DNA of 64,000 bases. Origin: Prosthecobacter dejongeii. Lineage in GTDB: Bacteria > Verrucomicrobiota > Verrucomicrobiia > Verrucomicrobiales > Verrucomicrobiaceae. Below are positions 16,084-25,118 of this stretch, piece by piece. The DNA lies in assembly GCF_014203045.1 (NCBI RefSeq), contig NZ_JACHIF010000013.1, positions 115,330 through 179,329 on the forward strand, in the 5' to 3' direction. Under the pieces are notes generated by a model. It was not told the origin of the DNA, made no database searches, and saw only the letters and a list, made by a program, of their open reading frames with translations. Numbering within the stretch: the first letter of the stretch is position 1; each line of letters begins with the position of its first letter. The translations under genes and the position numbers were made by a program.

Positions 16084-16108
16084 ACCGCAGCATCGCTCTA
16101 GACCCGCG

Positions 16109-17095
16109 CTACTTGAGCCAGCCTTGGGTTTTTAGGAGGTGGGCGAGGGCCTGGGCGATGAGGGTGTGGCCTTCGGGGCGGACGTGGCTGGAGTCGGTGT
16201 AGAGGGTAGTGGCTTGCTGGGGGGTGAAGACGGTCTTCATGGGCAGCTTTGCCACGGTGGGGCCGAGGAGGCGGGTGGTCCAGGCATCGACGGCGTTATC
16301 GTCCAGGGTGTAGGTGCCCTGGGGGGTTTTTCGGCGTGTGGCCTGGGTGACGAGGACGGTGCGGATGCCGGCGGCCTGGAGGCGCTGTACGCCCTGGGCG
16401 GTGACGTTTTCTACCTGGGTCTGCCAGGCTTTTTGGGTGGCTTCATCGGCAGAGGCGCGTAGCTCGGCATCGGCATCACCGCTGCCGCCGTTTTGATTGC
16501 GCACGGCGAGGGGCAGCCACTGCCAGTAGAGCTTTTCGGTCTTCATCTCGTAAAACTGGCGCAGGACGAGGCTGCGCATGAGCCAGTTTTTTGGGTGGGG
16601 GCTGTTGAAGTCGGTGCGGCGTCGCCACTCGCGCTCGTCCTCGTATTCATTGGTGGCGCCGACGTGCAGGATGACGAGGTCTGGCTGGTAGTTCATGACC
16701 TGCTGGAGGACGAGGTCCTTGCGCCGGGAGCCGAAGCCTGGGAGGGCGAGGTTAAAGCACTCGGCCTGCACGCCCTGGGCGCGCAGCTCTTTTTCCAACT
16801 GGCCGGTGTAGGACTGGGCGACGCTCTTGCCACGGGCGACGGAATCGCCAATGACCATGACGCGATACTTGCCGTTAGGCCGTTGTTTGGCAAAGGTCTG
16901 CGGGAAAAAGCGCCGGCCACCACTGCGCTGGAGCTCCACCTGGCCGTCCTGGGTTTCATAAAAACCGGCGGTGGGGTGGTAACCGTAGTCGAAGCGGCCC
17001 TCCATGGTTTTCACCAAGCAGAATCGCGTGACGAGCTCGGCCCCGATGAGGATGGTGGCGAAGACGAGGAAGCTGCGGGTAAAGGCGCGCATCAT
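16109..17095 (-). CDS. SGNH/GDSL hydrolase-type protein paired with MBOAT acyltransferase
   Basis: A 328-residue protein from ATG 17095 (or the adjacent ATG 17092), 2 bases after the MBOAT stop. An N-terminal membrane anchor (about 5-25) places it outside the membrane. SGNH blocks are GDSVARG (Ser85), ALPGFGSRR, GATNEYED and the C-terminal DSSHVRPEGH (Asp301, His304). Such proteins complete O-acetyl transfer to, or removal from, cell-surface polysaccharides, working with an MBOAT membrane partner (as AlgX/AlgJ or PatB do with AlgI/PatA). The adjacency supports a role in surface glycan acylation; the target polymer is unknown. Confidence 0.88.
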   Translation of the reverse strand: MMRAFTRSFLVFATILIGAELVTRFCLVKTMEGRFDYGYHPTAGFYETQDGQVELQRSGGRRFFPQTFAKQRPNGKYRVMVIGDSVARGKSVAQSYTGQLEKELRAQGVQAECFNLALPGFGSRRKDLVLQQVMNYQPDLVILHVGATNEYEDEREWRRRTDFNSPHPKNWLMRSLVLRQFYEMKTEKLYWQWLPLAVRNQNGGSGDADAELRASADEATQKAWQTQVENVTAQGVQRLQAAGIRTVLVTQATRRKTPQGTYTLDDNAVDAWTTRLLGPTVAKLPMKTVFTPQQATTLYTDSSHVRPEGHTLIAQALAHLLKTQGWLK

Positions 17096-17097
17096 GG

Positions 17098-18672
17098 CTA
17101 AAACTGGAAGTAGATGAACTCCTGCTCTGTGGCCACCGAGCTGACGAAGGCGACGAAGAGGAGGAAAAAGACGATGCCGCGCAGGAGCCACGGGAGGTGG
17201 TCTAGCTGGGCTTCATCACGCGCCTTTAGCGTGGCCAGTTGCAGGAGGATGAGGGGGGCGATGTGCAGGAGGAGCCACAGGGCGGGTTTGCCCCAGGCCT
17301 CGGCAGCCGGGGTCCACACGGTGAGCGCGTGCAGCCACACGCCGAGCTGATCCAGCGTCTGCGCGCGGAAGAGGGCCCAGCCGAAGAGGGTGAGGGTGAA
17401 CATGAGAGCCACGGCGAGGGTGTGGCGGGGGCCGGAGGTGGTCTTTTCCAACCGACCCAGGGGTGGGACGAGGCGGTAGGCGGTCTGCATGGCGGCGTGG
17501 TATGCGCCCCAGAGGACGAAGGTCCAGCTAGCCCCGTGCCAGAGGCCGGCGAGGAGCATGGTGATCCAGAGATTGGCGATAGTGCGATGGAGGCCGGCGC
17601 GGTTGCCACCGAGAGGGATGTACACGTAGTCACGGAACCAACTGGACAGCGTGATGTGCCACCTTTGCCAAAAGTCTGACGGGCCGGTGGCGAGATAGGG
17701 GAAGCGGAAGTTCATGCTGAGCTCGATCCCCAGGAGGCGGGCGGAGCCGCGCGCGAGATCGGTATAACCGGAGAAATCGCCATAGATCTGGAAGGCGAAG
17801 GCGAGGATACCGAGGAGGGCCCAGGGGGCATTGGGCGTGGCCCCGGGATTAAAAACATAGTTGGCCACGAGGGCGCAGTTATCTGCGACGAAGACTTTTT
17901 TAAATGCGCCGATGAGCAGCAGGCGCAAGCCCACGTGCAGGTGCTGCCAGTCCCAGCGGGCGGCGTGGGTGAACTGCGGCATGAAGGCGGCAGGGCGCTC
18001 AATGGGCCCGGCGACGAGCTGGGGGAAAAAGGCGAGGTAGGCGGAGAAGGTGAGCAGGTCCGTGGCGGGCTGCACCTTGCCTTTGTAAACATCCACCGCG
18101 TAGGCGACGGACTGGAAGGTGTAGAAGGAAATGGCCACCGGCAGGATGATGTGCGGCAGTGTCCACCCAGGGTCCATCCCGGCTACACGCAGCAGGCTAA
18201 CCAAGCTCTCAGCAAAGAAACCGAAGTATTTAAAGAAGCCGAGAACCGCCAGGTTCGTCAGGATGCTGAGCCAGAGGAAAGCCCGCCGCCGCGCCTCCAC
18301 CGGCAGTTTCCACAGCCCTTCGTGCACTGGCACAAACAGCAGCGGAAACACCGCTGCTACCCACAGACTGGTGGGGCTGATGACCACCTGGCCCTGGCCA
18401 AAAAGGGCGCAGCCGCCCAGCCACAGCAGCGGCGCCAGCGTGGTGGCGAGCACTTTTCCCACGGCCTCACGCTGGCCCACCAGGGAGCGTGCACAAAAGA
18501 AATCAATGCCTGTGGAGGCCATGAGCAGCGCGAGAAAGCGCAGGTCCCACAGGCCATAAAAGAAGTAACTGGCTGCTAGGAGCAACGCCATGCGCCCCAG
18601 GCGCGGCAGCGGCCAGTAGAGCAGGACGACGAGGGGAAGAAAAAGGGCGTATTGCCAGGACGTGAAGGTCAT
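17098..18672 (-). CDS. MBOAT family O-acyltransferase (AlgI-like)
   Basis: A 524-residue polytopic membrane protein. Hallmarks are FLAFFPQLVAGPIERP-like sequence (AYLAFFPQLVAGPIERP), IYGDFSGYTDLARG, DFWQRWHITLSSWFRDYVYIPLGG (about 330-355) and LLAGLWHGASWTFVLWG with the invariant histidine (about 380). It moves acyl groups from cytoplasmic acyl-CoA across the membrane for O-acylation of an extracellular glycan. It starts 3 bases after the upstream kinase-like gene stop and ends 2 bases before the SGNH start, so the three genes form a tight operon. Confidence 0.95.
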   Translation of the reverse strand: MTFTSWQYALFLPLVVLLYWPLPRLGRMALLLAASYFFYGLWDLRFLALLMASTGIDFFCARSLVGQREAVGKVLATTLAPLLWLGGCALFGQGQVVISPTSLWVAAVFPLLFVPVHEGLWKLPVEARRRAFLWLSILTNLAVLGFFKYFGFFAESLVSLLRVAGMDPGWTLPHIILPVAISFYTFQSVAYAVDVYKGKVQPATDLLTFSAYLAFFPQLVAGPIERPAAFMPQFTHAARWDWQHLHVGLRLLLIGAFKKVFVADNCALVANYVFNPGATPNAPWALLGILAFAFQIYGDFSGYTDLARGSARLLGIELSMNFRFPYLATGPSDFWQRWHITLSSWFRDYVYIPLGGNRAGLHRTIANLWITMLLAGLWHGASWTFVLWGAYHAAMQTAYRLVPPLGRLEKTTSGPRHTLAVALMFTLTLFGWALFRAQTLDQLGVWLHALTVWTPAAEAWGKPALWLLLHIAPLILLQLATLKARDEAQLDHLPWLLRGIVFFLLFVAFVSSVATEQEFIYFQF

Positions 18673-18675
18673 GTG

Positions 18676-19314
18676 TCAGCAGCAGTCCGCTGCCCACGTG
18701 CCCCAGTTGGCGAGGAGAGGCCCTGCATTCACGACCCAGGACAGGGCAGTAAAGGCAGGCTGGGCGGCCGCAGGCTGCGGATCGCGATCATGTGCCGCCA
18801 CCAGGCACAAGTCAAAGACATGATCCGCTGGAATGCCCACTTCCGCGCTGGCATTCAGCGTGCGGCGAAAGCGCTCGTCCCCATCGTGATCCCGCTGGAT
18901 GAGCCGCCGCTGGCGCTCCTCTTCTGGCAGTTGCAGGCGCAGCACCACATCGCACCGGGCGAGGCGAAGCTCCGGTTTGGAGTTTACATAGACGACGAGT
19001 TTTTTCTTCCGCAGGTAGGGGAGAAAAGGGGCTAGGTCATCCCGCTCGCGTGTCTTGCTTTTGATGCGCCGGGTGAAAAAAAACAACATCGGCACGGCCA
19101 GCACGCCATCGTCAATGACGGCAATGTGCCGTGGCGAGATGCCAGGCAGCCCCTTTTTGCGGATCTGCCGCCCCAGCGTGGACTTGCCCGATCCTGACTT
19201 CCCCGTCACACACATCAGCACCTGAGCCTTTTCTGGGTGCTGAAAGAGCGACTGGATCGTCTTCCGCAGCATCTGCTGCCAGACGAGGCGGGAAAGGATC
19301 GAGTGGGTGGGCAT
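18676..19314 (-). CDS. P-loop NTPase/kinase-like protein in the surface acylation operon
   Basis: A 212-residue protein. A Walker A motif GKSGSGKS (residues 38-45) follows a short helical N terminus, and IAVIDDG (about 67-73) may serve as Walker B-like. Downstream, LQLPEEERQRRLIQRD resembles a lid region of small-molecule or nucleotide kinases. The size and order fit an adenylylsulfate kinase-like or shikimate kinase-like P-loop fold, but the substrate is not evident. Its position directly ahead of the MBOAT and SGNH genes suggests a role in making or regulating the surface modification. Confidence 0.7.
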   Translation of the reverse strand: MPTHSILSRLVWQQMLRKTIQSLFQHPEKAQVLMCVTGKSGSGKSTLGRQIRKKGLPGISPRHIAVIDDGVLAVPMLFFFTRRIKSKTRERDDLAPFLPYLRKKKLVVYVNSKPELRLARCDVVLRLQLPEEERQRRLIQRDHDGDERFRRTLNASAEVGIPADHVFDLCLVAAHDRDPQPAAAQPAFTALSWVVNAGPLLANWGTWAADCC

Positions 19315-19546
19315 GATAAACGAATATTTCTGTTACAATTTAGTTTCAGAAAAAAAGAGAGCAAGTCTCAGTAACGGGACATTTGCATGGTAAGCTCGGG
19401 TGCGGGGATGAGGTGGCTGCTTAAGGTTTATCGGCCCGGAGCCCGAGAGGATGGGCGGGGATGCTGCCGGGTTGGGGGGGCACTTGGGAACTTCATGCTC
19501 TAAGCAAAAGGGAAAGTGGGACGAGGTGCAGCGCGTCCCAACCAAT

Positions 19547-19580
19547 AAAAAAACCCCGGTCTGGGGGGACCGGGGTTTTT
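19547..19580 (-). terminator. Terminator of the pyruvate dehydrogenase genes
   Basis: AAACCCCGGTC and GACCGGGGTTT form a perfect 11-bp stem around CTGGGG-type loop sequence, flanked by A and T runs, so it can work on both strands; it lies about 85 bases beyond the minus-strand E2 stop. Confidence 0.85.
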
Positions 19581-19600
19581 GGGATGAGTCTGAGCGGTAT

Positions 19601-19659
19601 AAGTCGGACGCGGCGCAGCGCGTCCCTACCAAGCAGGGCAGGCAGGAGTGCCCGCCTCA
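19601..19659. repeat. Dispersed palindromic repeat fragment
   Basis: Starts AAGTCGGACGCGGCGCA, matching the first 17 bases of copy B at 15988, then continues AGCGCGTCCCTACC and a GGCAGGCAGGAGTGCCCGCC inverted repeat. It abuts the end of the E2 gene. Confidence 0.6.
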
Positions 19660-19662
19660 CTT

Positions 19663-20958
19663 TTAGACGAGCATCAGCGCGGGGCTTTCGATGAATTTGC
19701 GCATCTCGGCCAGGAAGGTGGCGGCAACGGCGCCATCCACGACGCGGTGGTCACCGCTGAGGCCGACCCACATGCGCTGACCGACGACGATCTGGCCTTT
19801 GTCATTGACAACGGGGGCGCTGCGGATGCTACCGATGGCGACGATAGCAGCCTGGGGCGGATTGATGATGGCGGAGAACTGATCAATGCCGTAGGCACCG
19901 AGGTTTGAGACCGTGATGGTGCCGCCAGCGAAGTCATCCGGGCTGAGCTTTTTATTCTTGGCCTTGCCGGCGAGGTCTTTGACGCTCTGGCTGATTTCCA
20001 GGAGGGTCTTTTTCTCGGCGGCTTTGATGACGGGGGTGACGAGGCCGTCCTCGATGGCGATGGCGACGCTGAGGCCGACAGACTTGAACTTGACGATGGC
20101 ATCACCATCCCAGGCGGCATTGATGGCGGGCTGAGCCTGGGCGGCACGGATGACGGACTTGAGGATGAAGTCGTTGACGGTGTACTTGTTGCCGCCGGTT
20201 TTTTCATTGGTGGCGTTCAGGTGCGCACGGAACTCCATGAGCGGCCCCGCATCCACTTCCATCTGGAGGTAGAAGTGGGGGATCTGGGTCTTGGAAGCGA
20301 GGAGGCGCTCGGCAATGATGTTGCGCATGCTGCTGGTGGGCACGCGCTGATCTTCATCGGTGTAAGTGGGGCGGATGGCGGGGGTGGCGGCGATGCGGGC
20401 GGAGCCGGAGGTGCCACCGACGGGGGCATTCTCAACATCGGCCCGGATAATGCGGCCGCCAGGGCCGGTACCTTCGAGCGCGGAGAGGTCCACGCCTTTT
20501 TCCTCAGCGACTTTGCGAGCGAGGGGGGAGGCCTTCACGCGGGCATTTGCAGCGGCAGCACGGCGGGCGGGCTGGGGGGCGGTGGGGAGGCGTGGGCCGG
20601 GGGCGGAGACAACTTTTTTGGCGCTGCTGCCTGCGGCGGGTTTTTCAGCCTTCGGCACGGGCGCGGCAGCAGCTTTGGCGGTGGCGATGATTTCGTCAAG
20701 ATTGGCCGGGGCAGCTTCGCCTTCCTCTAGGACGATGGCGAGGGGGGCATTGAGCGGGGCTTTTTCGCCAGCCTGGACGATGATCTTATGGATGGTGCCT
20801 TCGAAGAAGCAGGGCATTTCCATGGTGGCCTTGTCCGTCTCCACGTCGGCGATGGCCTGACCGGTGGTGACTTTGTCGCCTTCCTTGATGCTCCATTTGG
20901 CGAGGGTCCCCTCGGTCATGGTGTCACTGAGTTTGGGCATTTCGATGATTTTGGGCAT
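19663..20958 (-). CDS. pdhC: Pyruvate dehydrogenase complex E2, dihydrolipoamide acetyltransferase
   Basis: A 431-residue E2. Residues 1-80 are a single lipoyl domain (EMPKLSDTMTEG, lipoyl-lysine K43 in DVETDKATMEM). An Ala/Pro linker leads to the peripheral subunit-binding domain (about 140-175: VKASPLARKVAEEKGVDLS, GTGPGGRIIRADVE). The catalytic domain (about 205-431) carries GDHRVVDGA with the active-site His404. It transfers the acetyl group to CoA in the cytoplasm. It lies about 100 bases downstream of the E1 beta gene. A 2-oxoglutarate or branched-chain E2 is less likely given the PDH-type E1 beta neighbour. Confidence 0.94.
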   Translation of the reverse strand: MPKIIEMPKLSDTMTEGTLAKWSIKEGDKVTTGQAIADVETDKATMEMPCFFEGTIHKIIVQAGEKAPLNAPLAIVLEEGEAAPANLDEIIATAKAAAAPVPKAEKPAAGSSAKKVVSAPGPRLPTAPQPARRAAAANARVKASPLARKVAEEKGVDLSALEGTGPGGRIIRADVENAPVGGTSGSARIAATPAIRPTYTDEDQRVPTSSMRNIIAERLLASKTQIPHFYLQMEVDAGPLMEFRAHLNATNEKTGGNKYTVNDFILKSVIRAAQAQPAINAAWDGDAIVKFKSVGLSVAIAIEDGLVTPVIKAAEKKTLLEISQSVKDLAGKAKNKKLSPDDFAGGTITVSNLGAYGIDQFSAIINPPQAAIVAIGSIRSAPVVNDKGQIVVGQRMWVGLSGDHRVVDGAVAATFLAEMRKFIESPALMLV

Positions 20959-21060
20959 GGCAGGAAGGAGGCGGAGAAGGTGGGGCTTGAGGAGGGATGA
21001 CCGGGGTGGTCAGCGGGTCAAGGGGTCAAAGGGGGAACGTGGAGACGCGAGGGCGGCAGA

Positions 21061-22056
21061 TCAGCAGATGGACAGGGCCTTGGCGACGACGACGTCTGGG
21101 GTGGGCAGTTGCAGAGCCTCGAGAGGGGGGCTGTAGATGGCGGGGGAATCGAGGCTGTTGACACGCAAGACAGGGGCGTCGAGCTCGTCAAAGATCTGGG
21201 CCTGGATAGTGTAGGCGATCTGGGCACCGACGCCGCAGAAGGGTTTGCCTTCCTCGACGTAGATGGCGCGGTGGGTCTTGGAGACGGAGTTGAGGATGGT
21301 TTCCTCATCAAGGGGGCGAATGGTGCGCACGTCCACGACCTCGGCACTGATGCCGTGTTCCTCTTCCAGGATGCGAGCAGCCTCAAGGCAGGTGATGACG
21401 GCGCGGCCGTGGGCGATGAGAGAGATATCGGTGCCTTCACGCTTGATGTCGGCGGTACCGAGGGGGATGAAAAGCTCGCCACCGGGGAGTTCATCATTGG
21501 CAGGGACGTCCCATTCTTCACCATAAAGCTTGGTGCTTTCCATGAACATGACGGGGTCATTGTCGCGGATGGCAGCTTTGAGGAGGCCTTTGGCATCGTA
21601 GGCGTTGCTGGGGACGACGCACTTCATGCCGGGGAAATTGGCCATGATGTTTTCCGGGGTGTGGCTGTGGGTAGCACCCACGCTGGTGCCGCCATTGGCG
21701 GGGCCACGGATAACGATGGGGCAATGGATCTGGCCACCGGACATGTAACGGACCATGGCAGCGTTGTTGACGATCTGGTCCCAAGCGACGGTGTAAAAGC
21801 TCCAGAACATGAGCTCCATGACGGGGCGGACGCCGAGCATGGAGGCACCAATACCCATGCCGATGAAGCCAGCTTCGCTGATGGGGGTATCTACGAGGCG
21901 TTTATCACCCCATTTGTCCCAGAGGCCCTGGGTGACTTTGTAAGCGCCATTGTATTGGGCAACTTCTTCCCCCATGACGACGACCATGGGATCGCGGGCG
22001 ATCTCTTCGTCCAGGGCTTCACGGATGGCGTCGCGGTAAGTGATTCGGCGGGGCAT
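21061..22056 (-). CDS. pdhB: Pyruvate dehydrogenase E1 component beta subunit
   Basis: A 331-residue protein of standard length. Family blocks: RDAIREALDEEIARDP, VVMGEEVAQYNGAYKVTQGL, TPISEAGFIGMGIGASM, the VVIRGPANGG-type loop (IVIRGPANGG) and EVVDVRTIRPLDEETIL. With the alpha subunit and thiamine diphosphate it decarboxylates pyruvate. No E1 alpha gene lies next to it in this window: the upstream gene is divergent, so alpha must be elsewhere. It is followed by E2 on the same strand. Confidence 0.95.
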   Translation of the reverse strand: MPRRITYRDAIREALDEEIARDPMVVVMGEEVAQYNGAYKVTQGLWDKWGDKRLVDTPISEAGFIGMGIGASMLGVRPVMELMFWSFYTVAWDQIVNNAAMVRYMSGGQIHCPIVIRGPANGGTSVGATHSHTPENIMANFPGMKCVVPSNAYDAKGLLKAAIRDNDPVMFMESTKLYGEEWDVPANDELPGGELFIPLGTADIKREGTDISLIAHGRAVITCLEAARILEEEHGISAEVVDVRTIRPLDEETILNSVSKTHRAIYVEEGKPFCGVGAQIAYTIQAQIFDELDAPVLRVNSLDSPAIYSPPLEALQLPTPDVVVAKALSIC

Positions 22057-22223
22057 TGGGTCTTGAGGGGAGAAAAAAGTGAAGCCAAGTAGTTCGGCGG
22101 CAGAGGGCCAGAGTCAAGAGCAGGAAAATGCCCAAACGGTGGCGATATGACGCGGCTAGGGTGTGGAAAACCTGTGGAGCTTTGGCATTGCATCAATCGA
22201 GCGGGCAACGCAACATCCGGCGC

Positions 22224-23282
22224 ATGATTTTGCGTCAAAAATTCCTTTTCCCTTTTCTTCTGGCCTGTGTGGCAACCTGTGGGGCGGTGTGTGCAGCGGA
22301 GCCGAATGGCCAATGGAAGCCGCCGGCGGCGGATGGGAAGCCGTGGAAGCATGACCCGACGAAGCTGGCTTTCCCGGCGTTTTTAGGGAATTACCGGTTT
22401 GCGGGGAACTTTGACTACCAGTCTGGCGGGGTGCTGCTGCGCTATGAGAGCCTGGAGGAGCAAGGGCGGCTGGATATATTCCTGTTCAAGGCGGAGGCTC
22501 CGCTGCTGACGATCAAGGACCAGCACCGGCGGATTTTGGCCGAGATGGATGTGGTATCTAAGGACATGGAAAACATGGTGAAACAGGGGCGGTATAAGAA
22601 CCTGACGATTGGCGAACCGATCGGCGGAGAGTTGGAGCTGTGGCAGAAGCAGTCGATCCCTATCGCGACACGCATCATCACGGCGACACGGATCGGCACG
22701 TCTGAAAAGGGCACGGAGGAGGCGGTAGTGCGGCAGTGGCTGGGCATCACCGTCCTGGATGGTTACATCATTACGCTGCGGCACATGCGGCCTGCGAACA
22801 CGGGCGATGCGGGCGAGGAGGCGATGAAACGGCTGGTGGGGCTGGTTTTCCAAGTGATCAAGGACCCGGCGCTGCGCAGTCACATCCGCGAGCTGGTGGA
22901 TGGCTACATGGCGGATCCTTTCTCTGAAAATGGGGAACAGGCGGCGGGCGCGGTGCTGGCATATCTGAAACAGACGCCGTATTTCCCGATCAATATCCCG
23001 GAAGACCCGGTGGCTGGCTGGCTAGAGCACTGCAAGACGGTGGCCCCAGGGACGGAGGCGACACTGCTGCGGGCCTTTATGCTGGGAGGGGCGAAAGCGG
23101 CCTTTGCCGATGGGGATGCAGAGGCGTGTCTAACAGAGGGGGCGCGACAGTTTGCCAAAGTTTACCGCAAGCTGGTGACGCAGTACCCACAGATCGCACG
23201 GCCTGACATGGAGCAGTTTGTGGACCGAGCAGAAAAAGGCGAGGGCTACGGCTGGCTGAAAGAACGCAGCCTGTTGAGGTAG
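22224..23282 (+). CDS. Secreted protein of unknown function
   Basis: A 352-residue protein from ATG 22224, which opens a signal peptide (LFPFLLACVATCGAVCAAEP); the frame extends back to 22128 without a better start. The mature part is a mixed alpha/beta protein (YESLEEQGRLDIFLFKAEAPL, a middle region around ATRIGTSEKGTEEAV, and a helical C-terminal half) with no recognised catalytic motif. It is divergent from pdhB and followed after 36 bases by another secreted protein gene, suggesting a shared transcript of exported proteins. Confidence 0.75.
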   Translation: MILRQKFLFPFLLACVATCGAVCAAEPNGQWKPPAADGKPWKHDPTKLAFPAFLGNYRFAGNFDYQSGGVLLRYESLEEQGRLDIFLFKAEAPLLTIKDQHRRILAEMDVVSKDMENMVKQGRYKNLTIGEPIGGELELWQKQSIPIATRIITATRIGTSEKGTEEAVVRQWLGITVLDGYIITLRHMRPANTGDAGEEAMKRLVGLVFQVIKDPALRSHIRELVDGYMADPFSENGEQAAGAVLAYLKQTPYFPINIPEDPVAGWLEHCKTVAPGTEATLLRAFMLGGAKAAFADGDAEACLTEGARQFAKVYRKLVTQYPQIARPDMEQFVDRAEKGEGYGWLKERSLLR

Positions 23283-23318
23283 TATTGTGCTAGTGCCTGC
23301 GGGCGATTCCCTTCTTTT

Positions 23319-24425
23319 ATGAAATCTTTTCTTCTCATCAGCCTGGGGCTTGGCCTGCTGCCTGTGCATGCAGCCAGTTTAAAGGTTCCGCTGGAGCAAA
23401 TCCGTGCCGTCGCCAAGGAAGGCGAGGGCAATGAAAAGGCCTCAGCGGCGTGGAAACAACTGACAGAGGCCGACCCGGCGACACTGCCGGAGGTACTGTC
23501 CGGCATGAATGGAGCTAATCCTCTGGCAGAAAATTGGCTGAGGGCCGCAGTCGGGGTGATCGCGGATCAGGCCATCGCGGCGAAAAAGCTGCCGGTGAAG
23601 GGCATCGAGGCCTTTTTGCACAATACGAAAAACAGCCCGACGGCGCGAGTGGTGGCGTTTGACCTGATCCAGCGTGCGGAGCCCGAGCTGGCAGAAAAGA
23701 TCACGCCGAGTCTGCTGGAGGATCCTAGCAGTGAGCTGCGCCGGCATCCGGTAGCACGACTGCTGGACGCGGGGGACGAGGCCCTGGCGCAAGAGAAGAA
23801 GGAAGCGGCCATCGCCTCCTACCAGCAGGCGATGAACAGCGCCCGAGATGAGGACCAAATCAAGATCCTGGCCAAGAAACTGAAGGACCTGGAGAAACCC
23901 GTGGATCTGCCCAAGCACTTCGGTTTTGTGATGAACTGGAAGCTCATTGCGCCCTTCACCAATGTGGAGCGGAAGGGTTTTGATACCGAGTTCCCGCCGG
24001 AGAAGGAAATCAAGCTGGATGCAACCTATCCTGGCAAAAATGGCGAGGCGAAGTGGACCGACTTCACCAGCAAGGACGAGTATGGGATGATTGATTTTAA
24101 CAAGCCCTTCACCCTGCTGAAGGAAGTGACGGGTTATGCCTACACCGAGTTTGAATCGGCCGAAGAACGCGACGCTCAGATCCGCCTGGGCTGCAAAAAC
24201 GGCTGGAAAGTCTGGGTGAATGGCGAGCTTCTGTTTGCTCGGGATGAATACCATCGCGGAGCCAAGCTGGATCAGTACAAACTTCCCGTCAGGCTTAAAA
24301 AAGGCAAAAACGCCATCCTTGTGAAGTGCTGCCAGAATGAGCAGACCGAACAGTGGACGGTGGAATGGCAATTCCAGCTCCGCGTGTGCGATGCCACCGG
24401 AACGGCGATTGCTTCGGCCAAGTGA
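23319..24425 (+). CDS. Secreted protein with helical repeats and C-terminal jelly-roll-like domain
   Basis: A 368-residue protein with signal peptide (MKSFLLISLGLGLLPVHAA). Residues about 30-190 are helical and resemble alpha-repeat segments (LENWLRA-like, FLHNTKNSPTARVVAFDLIQRAEP). The C-terminal half includes AYTEFESAEERDAQIRLGCKNGWKVWVNGELLFARDEY and LKKGKNAILVKCCQNE, a pattern seen in beta-sandwich carbohydrate-binding-like modules attached to PVC secreted proteins. The role is unknown; probably periplasmic or extracellular, in the run of secreted genes. Confidence 0.75.
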   Translation: MKSFLLISLGLGLLPVHAASLKVPLEQIRAVAKEGEGNEKASAAWKQLTEADPATLPEVLSGMNGANPLAENWLRAAVGVIADQAIAAKKLPVKGIEAFLHNTKNSPTARVVAFDLIQRAEPELAEKITPSLLEDPSSELRRHPVARLLDAGDEALAQEKKEAAIASYQQAMNSARDEDQIKILAKKLKDLEKPVDLPKHFGFVMNWKLIAPFTNVERKGFDTEFPPEKEIKLDATYPGKNGEAKWTDFTSKDEYGMIDFNKPFTLLKEVTGYAYTEFESAEERDAQIRLGCKNGWKVWVNGELLFARDEYHRGAKLDQYKLPVRLKKGKNAILVKCCQNEQTEQWTVEWQFQLRVCDATGTAIASAK

Positions 24426-24476
24426 TATCACTCGCACCCTTTTTGATTGTATCTCAATTCCCTTTATTTGCCCATC

Positions 24477-25097
24477 ATGATTTTCCGCCGCCTTGTTTTG
24501 CCATTCCTTGCCATCAGCCTCCTTTCCACTGCCCAGGGGGAGGAGTTCACGCCGGAGCCGGGCTTTATTAGTCTCTTCAATGGCAAGGACCTCAGTGGCT
24601 GGTGCTTCCGCGAAAAGACCAAGAAGGACAATCCGAATCCTGGGGCGATTCTGGCCAAGTTCGATGGGCAGACGGAGGCTAAGGATGCGGGGCGTTACTT
24701 TGCCAAGGATGGCATTCTGACCGTGAGTTTTCCCACGGAGATGGACAAACTCACAGGGCAGTTTTATACCGTTCAAGAGTTTCCCAAAAACTTCATTTTG
24801 AAGATGCAGTTCCGCGCCTCGGTGAATGCGGACAGCGGCATCTTCATCCGCAAACCACAGCTCCAGTGCCGTGACTATCTGGTGGCAGGGCCCGATGCTT
24901 ACAAGACCCTGAAAAACTACAAAGCGCAGGACTGGAACCAGATCGAAGTCACCGTGAAGGACGGAGTCGCCCACTGCACCTGCAATGGCGAAGTCCTGGA
25001 AGCTGCCCTCGCCCTCCCCGCCACCGGCCCCATCGGCGTGGAAGGAGATCGCGGTCAGATGGAATACCGCCACATCCAGCTCAAGGAACTGCCTTAA
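24477..25097 (+). CDS. DUF1080 (3-keto-disaccharide hydrolase-type) secreted protein
   Basis: A 206-residue protein from ATG 24477; an upstream TTG at 24447 is in frame but would spoil the signal peptide (RRLVLPFLAISLLSTAQG). The DUF1080 pattern is clear: GFISLFNGKDLSGWCF, FILKMQFRASVNADSGIFIR, DWNQIEVTVKDGVAHCTCNGE and GPIGVEGDRGQMEYRHIQLKEL. The fold is a concanavalin-like beta sandwich. Members have been described as acting on 3-keto sugars; many are abundant in Planctomycetes and Verrucomicrobia. It sits 51 bases after the preceding secreted gene. Confidence 0.93.
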   Translation: MIFRRLVLPFLAISLLSTAQGEEFTPEPGFISLFNGKDLSGWCFREKTKKDNPNPGAILAKFDGQTEAKDAGRYFAKDGILTVSFPTEMDKLTGQFYTVQEFPKNFILKMQFRASVNADSGIFIRKPQLQCRDYLVAGPDAYKTLKNYKAQDWNQIEVTVKDGVAHCTCNGEVLEAALALPATGPIGVEGDRGQMEYRHIQLKELP

Positions 25098-25118
25098 CTT
25101 TTTGCCCCATAGCCTGCC

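Larger units (their letters stand above)
15716..16108. other. Gene-free region with dispersed repeats
   Basis: This 393-base gap separates the methyltransferase from the SGNH gene. It holds two copies of a 96-bp repeat and presumably the methyltransferase promoter in the 15716-15830 part. No gene is supported; open frames across the repeats are low-complexity. Confidence 0.6.
19315..19662. other. Gene-free region with terminator and repeat fragment
   Basis: A 348-base gap between the E2 gene end and the kinase start. It contains the E2 terminator (19547-19580), a GACGAGGTGCAGCGCGTCCC palindrome-like fragment near 19520 and a relative of the 15.8-kb repeat from 19601. The segment 19315-19450 probably holds the kinase-operon promoter; no clear promoter boxes or gene were found. 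Confidence 0.6.
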
